DNA of 64,000 nt, from the NCBI RefSeq assembly GCF_011761945.1, contig NZ_JAASQV010000001.1, positions 1,178,001 to 1,242,000 of the forward strand. The letters are read 5' to 3'. Made by a program: the position numbers and the translations under genes. This document shows positions 8,499 through 16,470 of the stretch, piece by piece. How positions within the stretch are numbered: the first letter of the stretch is position 1; each line of letters opens with the position of its first letter. Source of the stretch: Sphingomonas leidyi (GTDB taxonomy: Bacteria; Pseudomonadota; Alphaproteobacteria; Sphingomonadales; Sphingomonadaceae). The notes under the pieces are model-generated. The model saw nothing but the letters and a program-made list of their open reading frames with translations. It was not told where the DNA came from and did no database searches.

Positions 8499-9130
8499 TG
8501 CAGGAAGCGCAGAAGCAAATCCGGGTTATGACCGTCGACGATCATCCGGCCCTGCGCGAGGGTATCGCGGCCATCGTCGAATTGCAGAATGACATGGTGA
8601 TGGTCGGCGAGGCATCGAACGGTGCGGAGGCAGTCGCGGCCTTCAATAATCTGCGCCCGGACGTAACGCTCATGGACCTGCAAATGCCAGGCATGGGCGG
8701 CATCGAAGCGATGGCCGCGATCCGCAAGGAATCGCGCAATGCCCGCATCATCGTGCTCACCACCTATGATGGTGACGCTCAAGCGGCGCAGGCAATAAAG
8801 GCGGGGGCGTCTGGCTATTTGCTGAAGAATACGCTGCGCAAGCAACTCCTCGATACGATCCGCGCAGTACACGCCGGACAACGCTATATCCCGCCCGAAA
8901 TTGCGCAGGAGATTGCGTTCCACGCCGCCGATGATCCTCTGAGCACACGTGAGATCGATATTTTGAAATTGGTCGCGGACGGCAACGCGAACAAGGCAAT
9001 CGCCTGGCAATTGTCGGTCGCGGAAGACACGGTGAAGGCGCACCTCAAGAGCATTTTCACCAAACTTGACGTGAATGATCGCACGCGAGCCGTAACAACC
9101 GCGCTGCGCCGCGGGATCATCACCTTGTAA
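8498..9130 (+). CDS. NarL/FixJ family response regulator
   Basis: 210 aa. The receiver domain has the acidic pair in MTVDDHPALREG, phospho-acceptor Asp60 (VTLMDLQMPG) and the conserved Lys in GYLLKNTLRK. The C-terminal LuxR helix-turn-helix covers about 145-205 (LSTREIDILKLVADGNANKA; VAEDTVKAHLKSIFTKL). The ATG shares one base with the stop of the kinase gene (TAATG). It is the cognate regulator of that HisKA_3 kinase. Its targets may include the nearby LysR/epoxide hydrolase genes, but nothing in the sequence proves this. Confidence 0.92.
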   Translation: MQEAQKQIRVMTVDDHPALREGIAAIVELQNDMVMVGEASNGAEAVAAFNNLRPDVTLMDLQMPGMGGIEAMAAIRKESRNARIIVLTTYDGDAQAAQAIKAGASGYLLKNTLRKQLLDTIRAVHAGQRYIPPEIAQEIAFHAADDPLSTREIDILKLVADGNANKAIAWQLSVAEDTVKAHLKSIFTKLDVNDRTRAVTTALRRGIITL

Positions 9131-9579
9131 CGGCCGCGCTGCCTGCAGCTTGCAGCATCTAACATTTTCTCAGCTCATCCAACTGGGTCGACCCGCAACG
9201 CCGGCGCATAACTCTTCGAGGGAAGCGATTATCGCTCCTCACCGACACCCCGACGGAGAATTGCCATGTCCAGTAGCTCGTCGCGCGAGCCGACCGCGGC
9301 ATCCGCGCCGGATCGACGCCACCGATAGGAGAATTCGGCGCAGGAACCCTGGTCTGCGCTGATCCCGAGGACGCGGGCAGTCCTCTCCCCCAGCACGCCC
9401 GCGTCCTCACCCCCTCTTTGAAATTGGCGGCGGGAGCGTCGCGCTCCCCGTGCGGGAACGGAGATGGATATGCGTTGGCTGAAAGCGATCAATGCAGTGT
9501 CGGCCGTCAGGAGCTCGCTGCCTGGACACGAAACCCCGTTGTCGAGAGGCTGCGTACTGCGCTCGGCTCGAGACTTTCG
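9131..9579. other. Gene-poor stretch with a strong hairpin
   Basis: 449 bases. The main structure is a perfect 12-bp hairpin, GAGGACGCGGGC (9367-9378) with GCCCGCGTCCTC (9397-9408) and an 18-base loop. It sits about 170 bases before the LysR ATG and is too far for a simple operator, so a terminator or leader structure is possible. A 20-codon reading frame at 9266-9328 has GGAG 8 bases ahead but no recognisable product. The rest shows nothing. Confidence 0.5.
9367..9408. terminator. Perfect 12-bp stem-loop
   Basis: Arms GAGGACGCGGGC and GCCCGCGTCCTC enclose an 18-base loop. There is no U-run, so Rho-independent termination is unproven. It could equally be an RNA leader fold or a dyad operator. 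Confidence 0.45.
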
Positions 9580-10563
9580 ATGAATCGACTGGAAGCAATG
9601 CGAATCCTGCTCGCAGTTGTCGACGCGGGAAGTCTGTCGGCGGGAAGTCGCAGACTCAATGCACCTCTGGCGAGCGTCAGCCGGAAGGTCGCGGAACTCG
9701 AGCGACATCTGGGAGCGCAGCTGCTTATCCGCACGAACCGGCAGATTCAGTTGACCGATTCCGGACGCGAATATGTCGAGGCGGCCCGGCAGATCGTCGC
9801 GCGGATCGAGGAGGCCGAGCTTCGGGCCGCCGGAGAATATGAGGCGCCCAGAGGCGTACTCACCATGACGGTGCCGATGGCCTTTGAGCCGCAACGCATA
9901 TTGTCGCTCGCCTATCAATTCCTGCGCGACCATCCCGAAATATCACTGAACCTGATTGCCGCCGATCGAGCTGTCCAGCTGGTCGAGGAACAGATCGATG
10001 TCGCGATTCATCTTGGTGATCTCGGCGACCTTGCCGACAGTTCGCTTTTCGCCGTCAAGGTGGGCGAATTTCGCCTGATGACGTGCGCCAGCCCGGACTA
10101 TCTGGCGCGCAAGGGACGGCCGGTACATCCCGAGGACCTAGTCAATCACGACGCCGCCGTGTTCGAGGAGCTCTTCGATACCGCCTGGACCTTCGAACGC
10201 GACGGGCGGTCGATCAAAGCCAGACCGGTCCCAAGGGTGAGAACCAACACGAGCACGGCTACCGTGACCGCCGCGGTGGATGGCATCGGAATCGCCCGCG
10301 CTCCCTGCCACCACGTCAGGCGCGAACTGCGCTCAGGCGCGCTGGTCAGCATCCTCGACGAGTTCGATACACGTTCGTTTCCCGTCCATCTCGTCTATCT
10401 GCGCCAGGGCAAGCTGCCGCAGAAAGTGCGGGCGTTTCTCGACTGGATGACCCCGAGACTGCGCGCCGCACTGAAGGACATATCCGGGGTGGCGCCCTGG
10501 GACGATGCCGAGCCGGCGCTGATGGACCGCGCGAGCAGTGCGCCTCTGGCAGCGATTTCATAG
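9580..10563 (+). CDS. LysR family transcriptional regulator
   Basis: 327 aa from the ATG at 9580, where the canonical LysR N-terminus begins (MNRLEAMRILLAVVDAGSLS). The HTH is SLSAGSRRLNAPLASVSRKV, and residues about 90-295 are the two-lobed effector domain (VLTMTVPMAFEPQRILS through SFPVHLVYLRQGKLP). This subgroup resembles regulators placed beside oxidoreductase or hydrolase genes. The epoxide hydrolase at 10710 follows in the same direction, so it is a likely target. A decayed relative of this gene lies at 13718-14115. The upstream in-frame extension to 9418 lacks LysR similarity and was rejected. Confidence 0.88.
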   Translation: MNRLEAMRILLAVVDAGSLSAGSRRLNAPLASVSRKVAELERHLGAQLLIRTNRQIQLTDSGREYVEAARQIVARIEEAELRAAGEYEAPRGVLTMTVPMAFEPQRILSLAYQFLRDHPEISLNLIAADRAVQLVEEQIDVAIHLGDLGDLADSSLFAVKVGEFRLMTCASPDYLARKGRPVHPEDLVNHDAAVFEELFDTAWTFERDGRSIKARPVPRVRTNTSTATVTAAVDGIGIARAPCHHVRRELRSGALVSILDEFDTRSFPVHLVYLRQGKLPQKVRAFLDWMTPRLRAALKDISGVAPWDDAEPALMDRASSAPLAAIS

Positions 10564-10709
10564 CCACCGCCAAGCAGATGAGAGGCTGCCTATCAATTCG
10601 AGCGGCTACCGGGCTCCCCGCTGCTCTGCGAAGCACAAAGCAACATCATGAACCGCTCTGGGCCCCGCGACCGCCGCGGCGCCGAGCGTACGCACACCAG
10701 GAGAAGACT

Positions 10710-12044
10710 ATGCGCGACAATGGAATCCCGGTGTCACCGGCCGGCACGGATGCGAACCGTCGCAGATTTCTTGCTGGCTCGGCCGCCGCGGTCGGGCTGA
10801 TGGCAATCGCGAACGCCGATCCCGCGATCGCGGGACAGCTCGGGGTGGCGGCTAAGGGGCCGCCAAGCACTATCCGCCCCTTCCGCATCAACGTGCCGGA
10901 AGCCGCGCTGCGGGACATGAAGCGTCGCATTGCCGACACGCGCTGGCCGGATCGCGAAACGGTCCCGGACAGTTCCCAGGGCGTGCAGCTGGCCCGCCTC
11001 CAGGCGCTGTGCAACCATTGGGCGACATCCTATGACTGGCGGAAGATCGAAGGGCGGTTGAATGCGCTGCCGCAATTCGTCACGCAGATCGACGGACTGG
11101 ACATCCACTTTTTGCACGTTCGTTCGCGCAATCCGGACGCACTGCCGATCATCATCACCCATGGCTGGCCGGGCTCGATTCTCGAAATGATCAAGACCAT
11201 CGCGCCGCTGACCGACCCGGTCGCGCACGGCGGCCGGGAGGAAGATGCGTTCCACGTCGTTATCCCCTCGATCCCCGGATATGGCTTCTCGTCGCGGCCC
11301 ACCGAACTTGGCTGGGGACCCGACCGCGTCGCGCGCGCCTGGGACGTGCTCATGAAACGGCTCGGGTATAGCCGCTATGTATCGCAAGGCGGCGATCACG
11401 GCTCGGTCATCTCGGATGCTCTGGCCCGCCAGAAGCCAGCCGGACTGCTGGGTATTCATGTCAACATGCCCCCGACGATCCCTCCCGAACTGGTGAAGGG
11501 CATCAACGCCGGCGATCCGCCACCGCCAAACCTGTCCGAGCCGGAGCGCGTCGCGTTCGAGACCCTCAGCAAGTTCTTCGCGCGCAACGCCGCCTATGGC
11601 GCGCTCATGGTCACACGCCCCCAAACGATCGGCTATGCGCTTTGCGATTCGCCCACCGCGCTCGCAGCCTTCATGTACGAGAAGATCGCGGAATGGACCG
11701 ACAGCGGCGGCGAACCGGAACGGGTTCTTACCAGGGACGAGATTCTGGATGCCATCTCGCTCTACTGGCTTACCGACACCGGCGCGTCGTCAAGCCGATT
11801 CTATTGGGAGAATAACAACAACAATTTCAGCTCGGCCGCGCAAAGGACCGGGGAAATCACAATTCCCGTCGCCGTCACCGTATTCCCGGGTGAGATCTAT
11901 CGCGCGCCGAAGACCTGGACCGAGCGGGCATATCCGACGCTCGGCTATTTCAACCAGGTCGACAAGGGCGGCCACTTCGCAGCCTGGGAACAACCCGAGC
12001 TGTTCGCCGCGGAAATGCGGGCGGCCTTCAAGTCGTTGCGCTAG
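10710..12044 (+). CDS. Tat-exported epoxide hydrolase (EHN family)
   Basis: 444 aa from the ATG at 10710, preceded by CAGGAG. A twin-arginine signal (NRRRFLAGSAAAVGLMAIA, residues about 14-32) directs folded export to the periplasm. The epoxide-hydrolase N-terminal (EHN) domain starts IRPFRINVPEAALRDMKRRI. The oxyanion motif HGWPGS begins at His151, the nucleophile is Asp229 (SQGGDHGSVI), and the catalytic His is His422 (DKGGHFAAWEQP). All key residues of the Asp-nucleophile family are present, so it should open epoxides or hydrolyse related esters. A Tat signal on this family is less usual but occurs in sphingomonads (family knowledge). It follows the LysR gene by 146 bases. Confidence 0.88.
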   Translation: MRDNGIPVSPAGTDANRRRFLAGSAAAVGLMAIANADPAIAGQLGVAAKGPPSTIRPFRINVPEAALRDMKRRIADTRWPDRETVPDSSQGVQLARLQALCNHWATSYDWRKIEGRLNALPQFVTQIDGLDIHFLHVRSRNPDALPIIITHGWPGSILEMIKTIAPLTDPVAHGGREEDAFHVVIPSIPGYGFSSRPTELGWGPDRVARAWDVLMKRLGYSRYVSQGGDHGSVISDALARQKPAGLLGIHVNMPPTIPPELVKGINAGDPPPPNLSEPERVAFETLSKFFARNAAYGALMVTRPQTIGYALCDSPTALAAFMYEKIAEWTDSGGEPERVLTRDEILDAISLYWLTDTGASSSRFYWENNNNNFSSAAQRTGEITIPVAVTVFPGEIYRAPKTWTERAYPTLGYFNQVDKGGHFAAWEQPELFAAEMRAAFKSLR

Positions 12045-12200
12045 CCGGTCGACCAGCGCGCATTTCGCCGTCCTGCGGAATCACATCGATCCGGCAGGAC
12101 GGCATGGACTCGACGGAAGCGCCGGCCCTCAAAGAGGTGATGCTTTGCTACCCCGTCTGGATGTGTCGCTCGGTAGCGTTGCTCGGATAAACGAGCTCTC

Positions 12201-12557
12201 ATGAGACAATTGTTTTCCGCCTATCCTGGCGGGTCGGCTGGCATCGCGCTACTGCTCTTCCGCTGCGCGCTCGCATTATTCATTGCCATGACAGCAACCG
12301 GCATGTTCGCACTGCTGCCGTGGTTGGCGCTTATTCTCGACCTGCTGGCGCTTTCGCTGGCAGCGGGTTTTGCCACCCGCTCCATTGCCGCGGTCGCGGC
12401 CCTTGCAGGTATTGCCGTTCAGTTGGCAGGGGCATGCCCCCAAACGGAATTTCTTCCCCAAATTCTCGATGCGGTCGCATTGGCCTTGATAGGTCCAGGC
12501 GCCTTTTCGGGCGACGCGCGACTGTTCGGGCGTTCCACGATCCACCTTCCGCGCTAG
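12201..12557 (+). CDS. Small DoxX-like membrane protein
   Basis: 118 aa with about four hydrophobic segments (IALLLFRCALALFIAMTATG; LLPWLALILDLLALSLAAGF; AAVAALAGIAVQLAG; ILDAVALALIGPGAFS). The C-terminal GPGAFSGDARLFGRSTIHLP resembles the end of DoxX/DoxX-like quinol-associated membrane proteins. Function is not known with confidence. It precedes a winged-helix protein in the same direction, 103 bases before that gene's likely start, so the two may form an operon. Confidence 0.6.
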   Translation: MRQLFSAYPGGSAGIALLLFRCALALFIAMTATGMFALLPWLALILDLLALSLAAGFATRSIAAVAALAGIAVQLAGACPQTEFLPQILDAVALALIGPGAFSGDARLFGRSTIHLPR

Positions 12558-12660
12558 CGGCTACCCAATGGTGGAGTTCCATCGCTCCACGACCGGGGGT
12601 GGCGCACGAAGGTCGCGCCTGCCAGTCGAAAGGAGAGCAAAAGGCGCGGGAGTTGGAAGC

Positions 12661-13050
12661 ATGTACTATCAGCCCATGTTGGTCCGGCCGGTGGTGTCGA
12701 TCGCGCCATTTTCGCTTCCAATTCCGGCTGGTGACCCCGGCGGGAAGACCATCGCTTTTGGCGAATTCCTGGCGATACCCGCGGCGCGGTCCCTTACGCG
12801 TAGGGGAGAGCCGATCGACATCGGCGGGCGTGCATTCGACCTGTTGATCGCGCTGCTCCGGCGACGTGGTACGATCGTAACCAAGCAGGAAATCATGCGC
12901 CAGGTCTGGCCATCGACGGTCGTCGATGAAGGCAATCTCCGCTTTCAAATGGCAGCGTTGCGCAAATTGCTCGGCAACGATCGTGATATGATCAAAACCG
13001 TCAGCGGCCGGGGCTATGTCCTCATCGACGACCGGCGCCTGCTCGGATAG
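12661..13050 (+). CDS. Winged-helix (OmpR/PhoB-type) DNA-binding protein without receiver domain
   Basis: 129 aa from the ATG at 12661, preceded by GGGAG at good spacing; the earlier ATG at 12568 adds an unconserved stretch. Residues about 30-125 form a trans_reg_C domain (GRAFDLLIALLRRRGTIVTKQEIMRQVW, then GNLRFQMAALRKLLG and VSGRGYVL). There is no receiver domain and no membrane segment, so it is a stand-alone DNA binder, or the N-terminal part of the larger wHTH-sensor type found elsewhere. The GxGYxL wing is intact. Target unknown. Confidence 0.8.
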   Translation: MYYQPMLVRPVVSIAPFSLPIPAGDPGGKTIAFGEFLAIPAARSLTRRGEPIDIGGRAFDLLIALLRRRGTIVTKQEIMRQVWPSTVVDEGNLRFQMAALRKLLGNDRDMIKTVSGRGYVLIDDRRLLG

Positions 13051-13446
13051 GTCATCTGACTTCACCAGGCGCAAGGTAGAGACGGCAATCGGCAAGGCGC
13101 GATAGCCGGCTTATGCAGCGAGATCATCGGCGATATGCGGCATGGATCGCGTTTCTATTTCGCCGAGATTGTCGGGCGACGCGCACCAGCCTGCGCATGC
13201 CCTCAGGGTATCCTGATCGCCCCGCGGCAATTGCGGATAGCGCCTCGCGGCCATCCGGCGGCGGCGGTTCGGCGCTTCCACCTGCATTTTCCGAGAGGCT
13301 GATTATCATTTTCTGTGGCTGCCGCCCGGGGCCGGTTCCTTCTAGATTTTTCCTCCTAGTCAAACGTCAGCCCGCGGCGCCTGGTGCGTCAAAAGGAGTG
13401 GCACTGCCTCAGGCGGTGTCCCCCAGTTCAAGGAAGGAAATCCCAA
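13051..13446. other. Intergenic stretch, no gene seen
   Basis: 396 bases between the winged-helix gene and a 53-aa orphan. Frames that are open here give Arg/Pro-rich products with no recognisable motif. No clear repeat or hairpin was found. The 3' end holds AAGGAAGG, the likely ribosome-binding site of the next small gene. Confidence 0.5.
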
Positions 13447-13608
13447 ATGACGAACGCAATTCAGAATACGCCGAACCAGAACGAGCGCGCTCTCGACGGT
13501 GGGATCGAATGGATCGTGGCACGGCAACTGGCGCCCCTGCAGGATGAACTGGTTCGCCTGCGTGCCTATGTCGATGCGCTCCGCGAGGTGGTCGTGGAGC
13601 CGTGGTGA
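13447..13608 (+). CDS. Small hypothetical protein (53 aa)
   Basis: 53 aa from the ATG at 13447, with AAGGAA about 9 bases ahead. The sequence has an Asn/Gln-rich start (AIQNTPNQNERALDGG) followed by an amphipathic, coiled-coil-like helix (LQDELVRLRAYVDALREVV). No family recognised. The adjoining downstream DNA is the decayed LysR gene, so this may be a young or degrading gene; codon use is GC-rich like its surroundings. Confidence 0.45.
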   Translation: MTNAIQNTPNQNERALDGGIEWIVARQLAPLQDELVRLRAYVDALREVVVEPW

Positions 13609-13717
13609 TCTCGCCGCCGGTGAACGCTTCGAACGCTATGGTGAGACACCACTGAGTTCGATTTCGCTGATCGCTACACCTCGAGACATGTATTGTCCTG
13701 CCACAACGACGAGGGGA

Positions 13718-14115
13718 CGTGATCATCTCGATGAGATTCAGGTCCTGCTGGCGGTGGTCGAAGCGGACAGGCTTCCTACGGGAGGCCGCAAGTTAGACGC
13801 GCCGCTTCCCGGTGCCGGCAGGATAGTTGCCGAGTTCGAACGCCATTGGCGCGCGCGGCTGCTCTTTCGAACGAGCTGAGGTATCCGGCGTCACTGCTGC
13901 CAGCCGCACTATGCCGATGTCTCGCGGATACGCGACGCGGCGCGCATCCGGCGAATATGAAGCGCCGAGAGGCGAGCTCGCACCGACCCCGCCGATGGCA
14001 TTCGGCCGACGCGATGTCCGGCGGCTCGCATATCCACTCCGTGCGAATGTCCCGAATCACGCTGAAGATGCTCTCGCTCGAGCGGCTGGTTCAAGTTGGG
14101 AGAGTTTCGTCTTCT
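13718..14115 (+). pseudogene. Decayed LysR-family gene, related to the LysR gene at 9580
   Basis: Frame 1 from 13718 to 13879 reads RDHLDEIQVLLAVVEADR then GGRKLDAPLPGAGRIVAEFE and ends LLFRTS stop. It matches residues 1-53 of the intact LysR (LLAVVDAGSLS, SRRLNAPLASVSRKVAELER, LLIRTN). In another frame from about 13940 it continues ASGEYEAPRGELAPTPPMAF, matching AAGEYEAPRGVLTMTVPMAF of the intact gene, then RRLAYPLR and a PNHAEDALARAAGSS stretch. The start codon is lost (CGT where ATG would be) and there is at least one frameshift and one stop. Most likely a duplicated LysR gene that decayed. Similarity fades after about 14115. Confidence 0.75.
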
Positions 14116-14467
14116 GACTCGCGTGGTGTTGCCTCCAGACACGTCACTATCAATTCAATGAGACCCAAGTCGGTCGCGTCCTGCGACAACGGTCATCGTC
14201 TATTATCCTGCGCGCGCGCCGCTGTTCGACGGCCCATCATACCAAAAAGGTTGGGAGCCCAAGACCAATGGTCTTGGACCGGGTGATCAGCGATTTCTAG
14301 ATAAGTGTCAGCGGAGACACCTATCCCCGGCCCTCCGGGAAGGTTCCTGCCACGGTCCGCGCCTCTCCTCCCTCCTCGGAAAGGCGCGGACCGGCTCCTT
14401 TGAGATCAAGGCTTTCGCCGGGACGTCCCTTTCGGGACGGCCGCGGAGGCGCGCGGAAAGGACAGGG
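14116..14467. other. Regulatory region of the MarR-efflux operon
   Basis: 352 bases with no gene. It holds a perfect 8-bp dyad, CCAAGACC (14259-14266) and GGTCTTGG (14270-14277), and a second dyad, GTGTC (14305-14309) six bases from GACAC (14316-14320) with outer TA/TA symmetry. The second is MarR/TetR operator-sized and is the better candidate control site. Confidence 0.5.
14303..14322. promoter_or_regulatory. Candidate operator upstream of marR-efflux operon
   Basis: TAAGTGTC and GACACCTA arms around a six-base centre form a near-symmetric 20-22 bp site, about 150 bases before the marR ATG. Autoregulation by the adjacent MarR protein is typical of such operons. Binding here is inferred from position and symmetry only. 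Confidence 0.4.
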
Positions 14468-14998
14468 ATGAACCGTCTCGCCATTCAACCTGCCGGTACT
14501 GGCCAACCTGGCGCGTCGTCGGAAACGAGCGAGCCGACGCGATGCGCTCGACTCTCGCTCGGACGCCTGCTGCGGCGCGCCAACCGGACCGTTCAATCGA
14601 CCATAGAGGCGCGTTTCGGTGCGGCCGACCTCAATTTCACGCAATGGGTGGTGCTCGATCTCGTTGAGCGAGCAGGCTCGATGACCATCAGCGATCTGGC
14701 GGCGTCGATGGAGATAACTTCGGGAGCCCTGAGCCGGATTGTCGAAGGTCTTGTCGCCCGTGGCTTGCTCGACCGTCATCGCGGAGTTGTCGACCGTCGG
14801 GTAGTGATACTCCGTCTCACCGAAGCTGGCCTGGGAAAATACGAGGCGATCCGACCTGTCGTCATGCAGCGATGGGACGAACTCCTGACCGACCTTTCCG
14901 CTGACGAGGTTGCGCACCTTGCCGTGCTCCTCGGCAGGTTCGCTGACTCGATCGAACGAAGCGCCATCGCATCGCGCCAGCCCGTGGTGGAGGCATAA
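14468..14998 (+). CDS. MarR family transcriptional regulator
   Basis: 176 aa. The winged helix covers about 55-135 (FTQWVVLDLVERAGSMTISD, SMEITSGALSRIVEGLVARG, then the DRR wing in HRGVVDRRVVILRLTEAG). It is the first gene of a four-gene operon, two bases before the outer-membrane factor gene, followed by EmrA- and EmrB-like genes. MarR proteins in this position repress the pump and release DNA on binding phenolic or lipophilic compounds (family knowledge). GGAAAGGACAGGG precedes the ATG. Confidence 0.9.
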   Translation: MNRLAIQPAGTGQPGASSETSEPTRCARLSLGRLLRRANRTVQSTIEARFGAADLNFTQWVVLDLVERAGSMTISDLAASMEITSGALSRIVEGLVARGLLDRHRGVVDRRVVILRLTEAGLGKYEAIRPVVMQRWDELLTDLSADEVAHLAVLLGRFADSIERSAIASRQPVVEA

Positions 14999-15000
14999 TC

Positions 15001-16470
15001 ATGAAAACCAAATCGACCCTGACGATGCTCGTCGCCTCGCTGCTCGCGGGCTGCGCCGCAGTTCCCCATCTCGAGCCGCAACTGGCGCCGGTTCAGGCGG
15101 ATACGCTTGGCCTCGGGGATCAGGTTGCATCGATCGATGCGAGCTGGTGGTCGGGCTTTGGCGATCCGCAGCTCAACCGGCTCGAAGAAATGGGGCTCGC
15201 GGGAAATCCATCGCTCGACACAGCGCTGGCACGACTACGCTCCGCCGAGGCGTTGATACGCGTGCGCCGAGCCGACCAGCTGCCGCAGATCGGTGCTGAC
15301 GCCAGCGTTGTCCATGAGCGACTAAGCGAGAAGTCATTGATCCCGCCCCCCTATGGCGGCACCGATCAAACCATTTCAGCCGTGCAAGGCGCACTGAGCT
15401 GGGATCTCGATCTGTTCGGCCGACAGCGTTCGGTGGTGCGGCAAGCCGCGGCCAATGCCGATGCCGCTAGATTGGATGCAGCGGCGGCAAGGCTCGCAAT
15501 CTCGACCTCGATCGCGCAGACCTATGTCGGTCTGGCACGCGCCGAGCGCCTCATCACCGTCGCGGATGGCTTCATCGCCACCCGCCAGAACGCGCTTCGC
15601 TATGTCCGATCGCGGATCAAGAGCGGGCTTTCGAGCGAGTTCGAGCTCAGGCAGGCCGAGACATTGGCCGCCCAGGCCGAGCAGGCGAACATCCGCGCCC
15701 GCAAGCAGCGCGACCTGCTCGTCCATGCGCTGGCTGCTCTGGTTGGCCGGGGCGCGGATTTCTATCCGTCCATTGCCGCGCCGACCCTCGCACTCGATAG
15801 CCCGCCAGCGGTCCCGGCGGTCCTGCCCGCCGATCTGCTGGGCCGCCGCCCCGATTTGCTCGCCGGTCAGGCGCGGATCGCGGCCGCGGTCCAGGGCCGC
15901 GCAGTCGCCCGGGCCGACTTCCTGCCCAACGTCAACCTCCAGGCCCTGGTCGGCCTTTCGGCGCTCGGTTTCGGCAACCTCTTCTCCGCCGGAGCACTCC
16001 AGGGTGGCGGCGGCGTTGCGATCCACGTCCCGATCTTCGAGGGCTGCAAGCTCAAGGCGCAATATGCTCGCGCAACTGCCGATCTCGATACCGCGGTTTC
16101 GAGCTACAACGAGACGGTGATCGGCGCAGTCCGCGAATCCGCGGATGCCGCCACCAATGTTCGCTCGGCGGACGAAGACCTCGCGGCACAGGGACGGGTG
16201 GTGGCTGGTCTGCGTGAGACTGTGCGGCTCGATCAGGTACGCATTCGCACTGGTCTGGGCTCGCAGCTCGATGCGATCGATTCCGGCTTCCGCCTGCTCG
16301 AAGCGGAACAGGATCTCGTCAATCTCCAGGCTGCGTCACTTACCAGCCGCATCCAGCTCGTCGCCGCACTCGGCGGCGGTTTCGATCCGGCGCGGCCGCT
16401 CGGTGCGGCCGCGGCAAGTGCATCGCTCACCAATTCTCCGAACCAGCCCTTGAAGGGGATGCAGCCATGA
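15001..16470 (+). CDS. Efflux outer-membrane lipoprotein, NodT/OprM family
   Basis: 489 aa. A lipoprotein signal with LLAGC (Cys18) is followed by two OEP repeats typical of TolC/NodT channels (WWSGFGDPQLNRL; AQTYVGLARAERLI; GRRPDLLAGQARIAAA; NLQALVGLSALGF). It should trimerise in the outer membrane and receive substrate from the EmrA-like adaptor. It starts two bases after the marR stop, and its end overlaps the adaptor start by four bases, so the operon is tightly coupled. The last 25 residues are low-complexity. Confidence 0.9.
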   Translation: MKTKSTLTMLVASLLAGCAAVPHLEPQLAPVQADTLGLGDQVASIDASWWSGFGDPQLNRLEEMGLAGNPSLDTALARLRSAEALIRVRRADQLPQIGADASVVHERLSEKSLIPPPYGGTDQTISAVQGALSWDLDLFGRQRSVVRQAAANADAARLDAAAARLAISTSIAQTYVGLARAERLITVADGFIATRQNALRYVRSRIKSGLSSEFELRQAETLAAQAEQANIRARKQRDLLVHALAALVGRGADFYPSIAAPTLALDSPPAVPAVLPADLLGRRPDLLAGQARIAAAVQGRAVARADFLPNVNLQALVGLSALGFGNLFSAGALQGGGGVAIHVPIFEGCKLKAQYARATADLDTAVSSYNETVIGAVRESADAATNVRSADEDLAAQGRVVAGLRETVRLDQVRIRTGLGSQLDAIDSGFRLLEAEQDLVNLQAASLTSRIQLVAALGGGFDPARPLGAAAASASLTNSPNQPLKGMQP

